The translations under genes and the position numbers were made by a program. A stretch of DNA of 21,997 nt from DATJFQ01 sp035495555 (GTDB lineage: Bacteria; Acidobacteriota; Vicinamibacteria; Vicinamibacterales; 2-12-FULL-66-21): NCBI GenBank assembly GCA_035495555.1, contig DATJFQ010000117.1, positions 1-21,997 of the forward strand, given 5' to 3'. The notes under the pieces were generated by a model, which was not told where the DNA came from, searched no databases, and saw only the letters and a program-made list of their open reading frames with translations. Below, in pieces: positions 1 through 6,840 of the stretch; the first letter of the stretch is position 1; every line of letters starts with the position of its first letter.

Positions 1-7
1 CGCCGCG

Positions 8-195
8 CCGCGCTTCGCGCGGGGTGCTGGGGGCTTGGGGGCCTCGGACGGGTGCTTGGGTCGGCGGCTTCGCCGCCGGGTGCTGGGGGCTTGGGGGCTC
101 GGACGGGGGCTTGGCGTCTCTATTTGACCCAGCCCCCGTCCGAGGCACAGAGCCCGACGCACCCCGCGCGAAGCGCGGCCTGCGAAGCGCGGCCT
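8..195. repeat. GC-rich island with direct and inverted repeats
   Basis: No gene is supported in the first 211 bases. A 19-nt arm at 8-26 is matched exactly by its reverse complement at 160-178. Inside are two imperfect direct copies of a ~37-nt G-rich block (from about 20 and 78), built of 8-nt words such as GGGTGCTG and GGGGCTTG. A partial inverted copy lies at 126-146. A small hairpin (CGGCGGC-TTC-GCCGCCG) sits at 62-78. A 14-nt word (GCGAAGCGCGGCCT) is repeated in tandem at 168-181 and 182-195. The island stops just before the next gene's putative promoter. Confidence 0.75.
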
Positions 196-199
196 GTGT

Positions 200-205
200 C
201 ACAAT
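200..205 (+). promoter_or_regulatory. Putative -10 box for leaderless gene at 212
   Basis: CACAAT lies 6 nt before the ATG at 212, and there is no Shine-Dalgarno sequence. If this is the -10 element, transcription would begin at the start codon itself. No convincing -35 is seen. Inference only. Confidence 0.3.
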
Positions 206-211
206 CACTCC

Positions 212-451
212 ATGGCCTGCGGGTGCGGTTCAGTTGTCAAGCTGCTCGCGGATTACCTCGAGCAGCAACTGCCCGACCAGCTCAGGGCCGAGCTGGACGA
301 TCACCTGCGGCGCTGTCCGCGGTGTGTCGCCCAGCTTCGCAGCTACGAGAGCACCGTCTCGATGCTGCGGTCGCTCCGCGAAGAAGACCTCCCGCCCGAG
401 CTTCGGCTGTCCGTGAAATCCTTCATCAACGCGAAATGCCACAACAATTGA
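212..451 (+). CDS. Zinc-finger anti-sigma-like protein (zf-HC2), 79 aa
   Basis: A small cytosolic protein of the zf-HC2/ZAS type, the zinc-binding domain by which many anti-sigma factors hold ECF sigma factors. The pattern is visible: an early Cys (C3 or C5), a helix KLLADYLEQQLP, then H31-x3-C35-x2-C38. The remaining ~40 residues form a charged helix. No transmembrane segment follows, so this is a free-standing soluble domain. ECF sigma genes usually lie directly upstream of such genes, but here the upstream 200 bases are repeats, so the partner is not visible. The gene overlaps the next one by 16 nt, which suggests translational coupling. The domain call is good; the regulatory role is inference. 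Confidence 0.72.
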   Translation: MACGCGSVVKLLADYLEQQLPDQLRAELDDHLRRCPRCVAQLRSYESTVSMLRSLREEDLPPELRLSVKSFINAKCHNN

Positions 452-981
452 CGGGCGCGGCGGCTGCGCCGGCAGCGCCCAAGCGCGCCTCCGAGAGCGC
501 AACCGAGATGGTCCAGGTGGTGCTCCCGAACGATGCCAACCCGTTGGGATTCATCCTTGGCGGGACGGTGATGCACCTGATCGACATCGCCGGCGCGATC
601 GCCTGTCATCGCCATACCCGCAGCCTGCTCGTCACCGCCGCGGTCGACGGTCTGCAGTTCCTGCACCCGATCAAAGTCGGCGACCTGATCATCCTGCGCG
701 CAAGCGTGACCGCCGTCTGGAGCACGTCGCTCGAAGTCGAAGTCGAGGTGTTCTCGGAGGAGACGACGACGGGCGTCCGGCGCATGACGAGTCGCGCCTA
801 TCTCACCTTTGTCGCCATTGATCGCGCGGGCGAGCGCGTCAGGATCCCGGGGCTGATCGTCGAGACCGAGGACGAACGGCAGAAGGTGGTCGCCGCCGAC
901 GCCCGCCGCGCCGAGCGCCTGAAGGCGCGAAAAGAGCTCGAAACGCGCTGCGATCTGCTCGCGGCGACGACCTCCAAATAG
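436..981 (+). CDS. Acyl-CoA thioesterase, hot-dog fold (YciA/BACH-like), 181 aa
   Basis: A cytosolic hot-dog-fold enzyme expected to hydrolyse acyl-CoA thioesters to free acid and CoA. The signature lies near residues 30-55: LPNDANPLGFILGGTVMHLID followed by AGAIACHRH, as in YciA/BACH proteins, with the GG-x-V-M-H-L-I-D helix. The next strand reads HPIKVGDLIILRASV. The C-terminal ~40 residues are a charged helical tail. The ATG at 436 was chosen because homology starts soon after; the frame stays open to position 52, but that part translates repeat DNA. A second in-frame ATG at 508 is possible but would cut into the domain. It overlaps the anti-sigma-like gene. The substrate cannot be read from sequence; a link to the box-pathway CoA pool is speculation. 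Confidence 0.85.
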   Translation: MPQQLTGAAAAPAAPKRASESATEMVQVVLPNDANPLGFILGGTVMHLIDIAGAIACHRHTRSLLVTAAVDGLQFLHPIKVGDLIILRASVTAVWSTSLEVEVEVFSEETTTGVRRMTSRAYLTFVAIDRAGERVRIPGLIVETEDERQKVVAADARRAERLKARKELETRCDLLAATTSK

Positions 982-1045
982 CAGCCGCTCGCGCGCCGCC
1001 GGATTTCAGCGCGCCTGGTCTCTACTCTCCTGTAGGTGCATGTCC

Positions 1046-1070
1046 GTCCTCAATGGTCGTGTGTGAGGAC
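1046..1070. terminator. Possible bidirectional terminator hairpin
   Basis: GTCCTCA at 1046-1052 pairs with TGAGGAC at 1064-1070 across an 11-nt loop. It lies between the ends of two convergent genes (stops at 981 and 1083). There is no T-run, so intrinsic termination is uncertain. Confidence 0.3.
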
Positions 1071-1082
1071 TGGCGATGGCGA

Positions 1083-2582
1083 TCAGTTCGTATCGAGTCC
1101 CAGCACGCCGCGATTCAAATCGATCGAGACGCGGTAGCGGCTGAGGAACTTGTGGCCGACGATGCCGCCCAGATCGAAACCGAGGAGGACGCTTGGCGCG
1201 TTCAGGTTCAGGACGACTACCGGAATTCGATGGAACTGGATGGAGCTGAACTGGAGATCGATATTGGGCAGGAGGAACGCGTCCTTGTCCCAGCCCGACG
1301 TACCGTAGACGCGCAGCGGAATGCGGCGGAGGGGGGCGGGAAGATCGAGCGCGCCCAGCGTCGACTGGCTGATCGAGATCACTTCGCCGCCGGTGTCGAC
1401 CACGAAACTGGCGGGTTGTCCATTGACGGTGCCCCGCACGGTTGCGAGGCGATAAATCCGCAGCGGCAGCGCTGTCTCGTACGCCGCATGCGCGAGCCGA
1501 CGCGCGAGCACGAGCTGATGCCGAGCGTAGTCGATCCGCACCGACAGGCCGAGCGCCAGCGGCGAGAAGCTCTCCGGCTCGCGCGACGGGAGGCCGCCAA
1601 GCGGCGGGTTCTTGATCAGGCAGGGCACGTTGCGGATGATGAGGTCCCCGACCTGCATCGAGTCGATGCGCGCCTCCTGCAGGCCGCGAAGACCGATGTC
1701 GCCGACCCCTGCGCTCTGCATCGAGGTGATTGGAACGACGCCGCGGCTGCGGGCCACCTCGCGCGTGAGCACCGTCTGCTCCGCGCCGGTGTCGAGGACG
1801 AAATCCGTGAGCCGCCCTCCGTTGATGCGGATCTTGACGATCACTTTCTCGCCGACGATCTGCACCGGCAGCGTCCACGATGCGTCCGCCGCCACGTTTC
1901 CCATGTCGAGCGGCGTCCTCCCGTGGAAGGCATCGAGGAACCGGATTTCCGCTTTCGTCCACGCGCCCGTTTCGCTGTGATCGTGGTTCGGCAGCAGGTT
2001 CACGTAGCTGCTGAACGCGGCGGCGGCCTCGTCGTACTTGCGCTGCCGCTCGTAGATCACGCCCAGCGTGTGATGGAACTCTCCCTCGCGCGGCGCGAGC
2101 CGCAGCGCCTCCTGCGCCTCGATCAAGGCCTCGTCCAGCTTGTTGTGCGCGGTGAACGCCCTGGCGCGGCCGTGGTGCGCGCGGGCATCGGCGGGATCGC
2201 GGCCCATCGCGTCCTCGTACGCCTCCTCCGCTTCGTCGAAGAGTCCCGACGCCCAGAGCGTATCGGCGTAGAGCGACTCGAGTGCGGCGCTCGAGGGCGT
2301 GCCCGCGCGCGCATGCTCCGCTTCCTTGCGCGCCCCCGAGAAATCACCCGTGCGGAGGAGCGCCAGCGAGAGGCCGGCGTGGGCCTGCGATGCGAGCGTC
2401 GAGTCGGTGGTCGTGATCGCGACCGCGCGGCGGTACGCGTCGATCGCGTCGCGATACCGCGCTTCGTTCATCAGGAGCCGGGCAAATTGCAATTGGACGT
2501 CGGCGGCGCGGGGGGCCTGCGCCGCGAGCGCGAGGGGCATGGCGGCGACCGTGGATGCCAGGAGGAGTGAAGCCGCGCGCAT
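1083..2582 (-). CDS. TPR protein with two retropepsin-like aspartyl protease domains, 499 aa
   Basis: A likely periplasmic protein. Residues 1-21 form a signal peptide ending ALAAQ. Residues 25-205 are tetratricopeptide repeats (YRDAIDAYRRAV, FDEAEEAYEDAM, LDEALIEAQEAL, YDEAAAAFSSYV). Two retropepsin-type domains follow: the first has D264-T-G-A with hydrophobic flanks (DFVLDTGAEQTVL), the second D396-T-G-G (FVVDTGGEVISI). The end reads LLGFDLGGIVGHKFLSRYRV, typical of the retroviral-type protease C-terminal strand. Each domain keeps one catalytic Asp, so the two could pair within one chain like pepsin. It may process or scaffold cell-envelope proteins; the substrate is unknown. The ATG is at 2582 with TATAGT 8 nt upstream and no ribosome binding site. 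Confidence 0.85.
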   Translation of the reverse strand: MRAASLLLASTVAAMPLALAAQAPRAADVQLQFARLLMNEARYRDAIDAYRRAVAITTTDSTLASQAHAGLSLALLRTGDFSGARKEAEHARAGTPSSAALESLYADTLWASGLFDEAEEAYEDAMGRDPADARAHHGRARAFTAHNKLDEALIEAQEALRLAPREGEFHHTLGVIYERQRKYDEAAAAFSSYVNLLPNHDHSETGAWTKAEIRFLDAFHGRTPLDMGNVAADASWTLPVQIVGEKVIVKIRINGGRLTDFVLDTGAEQTVLTREVARSRGVVPITSMQSAGVGDIGLRGLQEARIDSMQVGDLIIRNVPCLIKNPPLGGLPSREPESFSPLALGLSVRIDYARHQLVLARRLAHAAYETALPLRIYRLATVRGTVNGQPASFVVDTGGEVISISQSTLGALDLPAPLRRIPLRVYGTSGWDKDAFLLPNIDLQFSSIQFHRIPVVVLNLNAPSVLLGFDLGGIVGHKFLSRYRVSIDLNRGVLGLDTN

Positions 2583-2590
2583 GGCGGCCC

Positions 2591-2596
2591 ACTATA
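2591..2596 (-). promoter_or_regulatory. Putative -10 box for the TPR/protease gene
   Basis: On the minus strand TATAGT (5 of 6 matches to consensus) ends 8 nt before the ATG at 2582. A CTGACA -35-like hexamer lies 19 nt further upstream. This would give a transcript with no or almost no leader. Confidence 0.4.
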
Positions 2597-2625
2597 GCAA
2601 GCGGAAGGCCGAACCTGTCAGCAAC

Positions 2626-2753
2626 CAGTTGCCAGTCACCAGTTGCCAGTCGTCAGTTGCCAGTATCCAGTCCTCAGTTGCCGGGCGCCAGCTACCAACC
2701 GCTGACTGGCCACTGGCTGACTGGCTGACTGGCTACTGGCTACTGGCTACTGT
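2626..2753. repeat. Heptamer microrepeat with inverted second half
   Basis: From 2626 the DNA reads as consecutive 7-mers of the form CAGTNNC (CAGTTGC, CAGTCAC, CAGTTGC, CAGTCGT, CAGTTGC, CAGTATC, CAGTCCT, CAGTTGC), decaying near 2690. From about 2705 to 2753 the word turns over to its complement, ACTGGC with a 7-8 nt period. The two halves could fold back on each other. It fills the gap between the TPR gene start and the ferredoxin stop. No gene is supported in 2583-2802. Confidence 0.85.
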
Positions 2754-2802
2754 CGTCTATTCGTCGCTTACGAATCTTGTGCCGGCTTTCGAATCTCGTC
2801 GA

Positions 2803-3063
2803 TTACTTCTGGTAGTACTCCGCGTTCTTGGGAATGTATTCCTTCCATTTCTCGGGCGTTTCGTCGAGCGCGAAAATCGCTTCCACCGGGCACGCGGGCA
2901 CGCACGCGCCGCAGTCGATGCACTCGTCGGGGTGGATGTAGAGCATTTCCGCTGCCGCGAACGCCGGCTCGTCTTTCCGCGGGTGGATGCAATCCACCGG
3001 GCACACGTCCACACACGCCGTGTCCTTCGTGCCGATGCACGGTTCGCAGATGATGTACGCCAC
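2803..3063 (-). CDS. Seven-iron ferredoxin (3Fe-4S/4Fe-4S), 86 aa
   Basis: A small soluble electron carrier. Cysteines at 9, 17, 21, 25 and 48, 51, 54, 58 follow the pattern of Azotobacter FdI and Thermus seven-iron ferredoxins. By that precedent C9, C17 and C58 hold a [3Fe-4S] cluster, C21, C48, C51 and C54 hold a [4Fe-4S] cluster, and C25 is free. The segments CEPCIGTKDTACVDVCPVDC and IHPDECIDCGACVPACPVEA are close to the Thermus protein as I recall it. The start is GTG at 3063, with GGAGG eight bases upstream. The gene stands alone and diverges from the porin operon. It could feed electrons to an oxygenase such as BoxB, but that is conjecture because boxA is absent here. Confidence 0.93.
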   Translation of the reverse strand: MAYIICEPCIGTKDTACVDVCPVDCIHPRKDEPAFAAAEMLYIHPDECIDCGACVPACPVEAIFALDETPEKWKEYIPKNAEYYQK

Positions 3064-3135
3064 GTTCCAGTCCTCCGCCAGGCTCCCGGCAAGTCTTTCG
3101 CAATCCGATCCCGCGCGGGAACGCGCGGGCCGCTC

Positions 3136-3163
3136 TTGGAATCAAACAAATATACCGCATAAT
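3136..3163 (+). promoter_or_regulatory. Putative sigma-70 promoter of the barrel-cupredoxin-TCS operon
   Basis: TTGGAA (3136-3141) and CATAAT (3158-3163) are 16 nt apart in an AT-rich patch between divergent genes. An alternative -10, TATACC at 3151-3156, would place the start near the ATG of a 7-codon frame at 3162. On the minus strand the same patch reads TATATT (3154-3149), a possible -10 for the ferredoxin gene. Confidence 0.35.
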
Positions 3164-3181
3164 GAAAGCGTTCAGGCGCAT

Positions 3182-4411
3182 ATGAGGGGGTTTCGCGCGG
3201 TGGCTGCCGGCGTGTTGTGGCTGTCGGCCGTCCGGCCGACGCTCGCGCAGACGCTTCCGCAGGGCCCGGCAGAGTTCGCGGGCGGGGCGGTCACGGTGTC
3301 GGGCAGCGTCTCCGTCTCCTTCGGCAGCCACGATGAGCTCGCGTTCTTCAACTACACGGACTATGAGCACAATGCGCTGCGCCTGGTGCGCATCGCCGTC
3401 GCGGGCACGTGGCGCATCGCGCCGCGGCTGGCGGTGCTCACGGAGCTTCGGTCCGAGGACGGCGAGCAGGTCGTGCCGTACGCGCTCTACCTCCGTGTCC
3501 GCCCGTTCGCGCACGTTCCGTTCGATGTGCAGGCCGGCCGCATTCCGCCCGTCTTCGGTGCGTTCGCCCGCCGTTCGTACCGGATCGACGACAACCCGCT
3601 GATCGGGTATCCGCTCGCCTACCAGTACCTGACGTCGATCAGGCCCGACGCCATCCCGGGGAGTGCGGACGATCTCCTGCTGATGCGCGCGCGCGGCTGG
3701 CGCGCATCTTATCCCGTGGGATCCGAGGATGCCCAACCCGGCGTCCCTCTGGTGAGCGCCTACCGGTGGGACACGGGCATCGAGGGGAACTTCGCGTCCG
3801 ATCGGTACGACGCCGCCGCCTCCGTCACGACCGGAACGCTCTCGAGTCCACGGACGCGCGACGACAACAGTCGGCCGCAGGTCGCGGCCAGAATTGGCTG
3901 GAAGCCCGCGTTCGGGCTCGTGATCGGCGCCTCGGCGTCGCACGGCGAGTTCCTGAACGGAGCGCTGGAGGATCGCTATCGCGATGTGCTCGGCGACCAC
4001 TCGTATGGGCAGACGGCGTTTGGATTCGACGGCGAGTACTCGCGCGACCATTGGATCGTGCGGACGGAATGGATTAACAGCCGGTGGACATTACCTCGAC
4101 TTGGGGTGCCGTTGATTCAGCAGCCGTTGACCGCGACGTCGGCCTATGTCGAAGGGCGCTATCGCGTCAGCCCGCGGTGGTACGTCGCCGCGCGGGCGGA
4201 CACGCTCACGTTCTCGCGTGTTCGCGGCGACCGCGTCTTTGCCGGCGTTCCCACGACGTGGGATGCGCCGGTAAAGCGTCTGGAGCTCGGCGCCGGCGTC
4301 TACCTGCAGCGGAACCTGACGCTGCGCGTCAGCGTGCAGCCGAACTGGCGTGACGGCGGCCGGGTCCGCCACCGCACGTTCACGTCGGCCCAGCTGGCGT
4401 ACTGGTTCTGA
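3182..4411 (+). CDS. Outer-membrane beta-barrel protein, porin-like, 409 aa
   Basis: A probable outer-membrane protein, first gene of a four-gene operon. Residues 1-22 are a signal peptide ending TLAQ. The rest alternates short amphipathic strands with turns, for example LRLVRIAVAGTWRIAPRLAVLTELR, AYVEGRYRVSPRWYVAARADTLTF and LTLRVSVQPNWRDGG. The last residues are AQLAYWF, the C-terminal aromatic expected for BAM-dependent insertion. No family name is certain. The ATG at 3182 was chosen because the signal peptide starts there; the upstream frame to 2987 is antisense to the ferredoxin gene. The stop at 4409-4411 touches the next start at 4412, so it should be co-translated with the cupredoxin. 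It may carry a substrate or metal related to the adjacent sensor system; this is inference. Confidence 0.8.
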   Translation: MRGFRAVAAGVLWLSAVRPTLAQTLPQGPAEFAGGAVTVSGSVSVSFGSHDELAFFNYTDYEHNALRLVRIAVAGTWRIAPRLAVLTELRSEDGEQVVPYALYLRVRPFAHVPFDVQAGRIPPVFGAFARRSYRIDDNPLIGYPLAYQYLTSIRPDAIPGSADDLLLMRARGWRASYPVGSEDAQPGVPLVSAYRWDTGIEGNFASDRYDAAASVTTGTLSSPRTRDDNSRPQVAARIGWKPAFGLVIGASASHGEFLNGALEDRYRDVLGDHSYGQTAFGFDGEYSRDHWIVRTEWINSRWTLPRLGVPLIQQPLTATSAYVEGRYRVSPRWYVAARADTLTFSRVRGDRVFAGVPTTWDAPVKRLELGAGVYLQRNLTLRVSVQPNWRDGGRVRHRTFTSAQLAYWF

Positions 4412-5098
4412 ATGATCCAGCGCCGGACCGCATCCGCTGTCGCCGCTCTCTGTTCGATGCTCGCGTGCTGGCCCGCCGGGGTCGTCGGGCGCGCGGCCGC
4501 AGGCACGATCCGCGGCCGCGTCGAGGTGAAGACGCCGATCGTGGCCGAAGCGGAGCGCCCCGACGTGGGGGCGCTCGGGATGTCGTCGATCCGCGAGCCG
4601 CTGGACCGCCGGCGAAGCGTCGTCTATCTCGAGACCGCGCCGCGCGCCGCCTTCGATGCCCGTGAAGAGCCGCATGCGCGCATGGACCAGCGCAACGAGA
4701 CGTTCGTACCACACGTGCTCGCGATTGTCGCTGGCACCACGGTCGACTTCCCGAATGACGATCGGACGTACCACAACGTGTTCTCGCTCTCGAAGGCGAA
4801 GTCCTTCGACCTGGGCCGGTACGCGACCGGCAAATCGAAATCCGTGCGCTTCGATCATCCGGGGATCGTGCGCGTGTTCTGCGACATCCACTCGCACATG
4901 AGCGCGTTCATCCTGGTCTTCGCGCACCGGTACTTCGCGGTCACCGACGACGAGGGACGTTACCGCCTCGAGAACGTCCCCCCCGGCAGCTACACGCTGA
5001 CTGTGTGGAACGAGACCATCCGCGGCGATGCGCCCAAACGCGTGGTCACGATTCCCGAAGGCGGCGGCGACGTCGACGCGGACTTCACCATCCGATGA
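4412..5098 (+). CDS. Periplasmic cupredoxin-domain protein, 228 aa
   Basis: An exported protein with an N-terminal signal (ending about residue 31, GRAAAG). A plastocyanin-like copper domain spans roughly residues 90-175, followed by a carboxypeptidase-regulatory-like segment near 175-228 (FAVTDDEGRYRLENVPPGSYTLTVWNE). Type 1 copper ligands are visible: His in DDRTYHNVF, then Cys, His and Met in VFCDIHSHMSAF. It resembles the 'methylamine utilisation protein' cupredoxins often annotated in Acidobacteria and Proteobacteria. It is likely an electron carrier or copper-binding protein in the periplasm. It follows the barrel gene without a gap, and its stop overlaps the kinase start in ATGA, so all four genes appear to be one transcript. 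A second cupredoxin lies at 8330. Confidence 0.85.
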   Translation: MIQRRTASAVAALCSMLACWPAGVVGRAAAGTIRGRVEVKTPIVAEAERPDVGALGMSSIREPLDRRRSVVYLETAPRAAFDAREEPHARMDQRNETFVPHVLAIVAGTTVDFPNDDRTYHNVFSLSKAKSFDLGRYATGKSKSVRFDHPGIVRVFCDIHSHMSAFILVFAHRYFAVTDDEGRYRLENVPPGSYTLTVWNETIRGDAPKRVVTIPEGGGDVDADFTIR

Positions 5099-6840
5099 AG
5101 GCCTTCGCCTCCCTCACCAACCGTATCTTCTTCGCGACGGCGCTCCTGGCCATCGTGACGATCGCGATTGCGATGTACATCGTGAACGTCGCGGTCACGC
5201 GGCAGGCGGAAGGCGAGCTGCAGCACGGCCTGGAGGAAGCGGCGTCCCTCGTCGGCGAATATCGCGCGCTTCGCTTCGATCACTTTGCGAATGAAGCGCG
5301 CCTCGTGGCCGACCTGCCCAAGCTCAAGGCGGCGGTCGACACCAACGATCCGGCGACCGTGCTCGACATCGCGAGCGGGTACCAGCAGCAGCTCAAGGCG
5401 GACGTCTTCGTCATCGTCCGGCGCGGCCGGTTGCTCGCACGATTCGGCGGCGGCGACATCTCCGAAGCGGAGCTGCTGGCCAAACCCGGGCTCGATGAGG
5501 CGTCGTACGCGCGCGAAGAGACCGCGTTCTGGTCAGCCCCGCACGGGATCCTGCAGGTGGTGTCGGTGCCGGTGTTCATCGATCGCGAGCTGGCCGGCGC
5601 GCTGATCGTCGGCGTCAGCCTCGATTCGACCGCCGCCGCGCGCTTCAAGACGCTGACGAACAGCGAGATCGTGTTCGGCGCCCGCGGCGTCATTCAGGCC
5701 TCCACGATCGATGGATCGCTGTGGCCGACGCTCGCGCCGCTCCTGTCGACACGCGGGTTCACGCCCAGCGTCACGTTGAATGGCGCCGAATACATCGCGC
5801 TCGCCAAACCGCTCGGCCCCGAAGGCACGCCCGGCGCACCCACGGTCCTGGTGCTGCGGTCCCGCACCGAGCAGCTCCGTTTCCTGCGCCGCCTTCATGC
5901 GCTCCTGGGCGGGATCGCCGTCGTGGCACTCCTCGGCGCCACGCTCATCAGCTACGCGATCGCACGGTCGGTCACGCGTCCGCTGGGCGCGATTACCGCG
6001 ACCATGCGTGAGATGGCAGCGACCGGCGATCTCAGCCTCCGGATTCCGGTCCCGACGGACGACCGCTGGCAGGACGAGGACGCGCACCTGCTCGCGACGA
6101 CCTTCAACTCGATGACCGATTCGATCCAGCGGTTCCAGCGCGAGGCCGGCCAGCGCGAACGGCTGTCCTCGCTCGGACGTCTCTCGACCGTCGTCGCGCA
6201 CGAGATCCGCAATCCGCTCATGATCATCAAAGCCGCGCTCCGCGGCCTGCGGCGCGACGACGTGAAACCCGAGCGCGTGCATGCCGCCGTGCGCGATATC
6301 GATGAAGAGATCGCCCGGCTCAATCGGATCGTCAGCGAAGTCCTGGATTTTGCCCGGCCGATCAAGTTCGATCTCGCGGCGGCGGACCTCAATGCGGTCG
6401 CGGCCGACGCCGTGCGCGCTGCCGCCGTCGACGGAGGTCGGCATCCGGTCCGGCTCGGCCTCGATCCGCGTATTCCCCCGATGACCACCGACGCCGATCG
6501 CCTGCGGCAGGTCCTCGTCAACGTGCTCTCGAACGCCGTCCAGGCGGTCGACGCGCGGCCGGAGCCGCCCTCCGGCGACCCGCCGATTCGGCTGGAGACC
6601 CATCGCCTCGACGGCAGCCACGTCGTCGTCATGGTGCGCGATCGCGGCGTGGGCATCGCGCCGGAACATCTGACACGGGTTTTCGATCCCTATTTCACGA
6701 CGCGCCGTACGGGCACGGGAATCGGCCTCGCGATTTCCCGGAACATCATCGAAGGCCTGGGAGGCCGCATCACAGTGACGAGTCAGGTCGATCGCGGGAC
6801 CGAGGTCCGCATCGAGCTGCCGCTCCAACCGACGCCATGA
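5095..6840 (+). CDS. Membrane sensor histidine kinase with periplasmic cache-like domain, 581 aa
   Basis: The sensor of a two-component system. A first membrane helix lies at residues 9-31 and a periplasmic ligand domain at about 32-265 (cache-like; VFIDRELAGALIVGVSLD resembles a cache strand). A second helix lies at about 270-290, HAMP at 291-345, HisKA with H369 in VVAHEIRNPL, and HATPase_c from about 465. The ATP site is complete: N-box N480 in NVLSNAVQAV, DRGVGI from D516, and GTGIGLA. It matches the NtrB/AtoS/ZraS type that pairs with sigma-54 regulators. The start at 5095 overlaps the cupredoxin stop, and its own stop overlaps the regulator start by 4 nt. The stimulus is unknown; the cupredoxin neighbours suggest a metal or redox signal. 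Confidence 0.95.
   Translation: MKAFASLTNRIFFATALLAIVTIAIAMYIVNVAVTRQAEGELQHGLEEAASLVGEYRALRFDHFANEARLVADLPKLKAAVDTNDPATVLDIASGYQQQLKADVFVIVRRGRLLARFGGGDISEAELLAKPGLDEASYAREETAFWSAPHGILQVVSVPVFIDRELAGALIVGVSLDSTAAARFKTLTNSEIVFGARGVIQASTIDGSLWPTLAPLLSTRGFTPSVTLNGAEYIALAKPLGPEGTPGAPTVLVLRSRTEQLRFLRRLHALLGGIAVVALLGATLISYAIARSVTRPLGAITATMREMAATGDLSLRIPVPTDDRWQDEDAHLLATTFNSMTDSIQRFQREAGQRERLSSLGRLSTVVAHEIRNPLMIIKAALRGLRRDDVKPERVHAAVRDIDEEIARLNRIVSEVLDFARPIKFDLAAADLNAVAADAVRAAAVDGGRHPVRLGLDPRIPPMTTDADRLRQVLVNVLSNAVQAVDARPEPPSGDPPIRLETHRLDGSHVVVMVRDRGVGIAPEHLTRVFDPYFTTRRTGTGIGLAISRNIIEGLGGRITVTSQVDRGTEVRIELPLQPTP

Noticed and set aside
1053..2570. 505-codon open frame on the plus strand
   Set aside because: Antisense to the TPR/retropepsin gene; no recognisable domain and a composition typical of shadows.
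2759..2775. ATTCG-N7-CGAAT inverted repeat downstream of the ferredoxin gene
   Set aside because: A five-base stem without a T-run is expected by chance; not enough for a terminator call.
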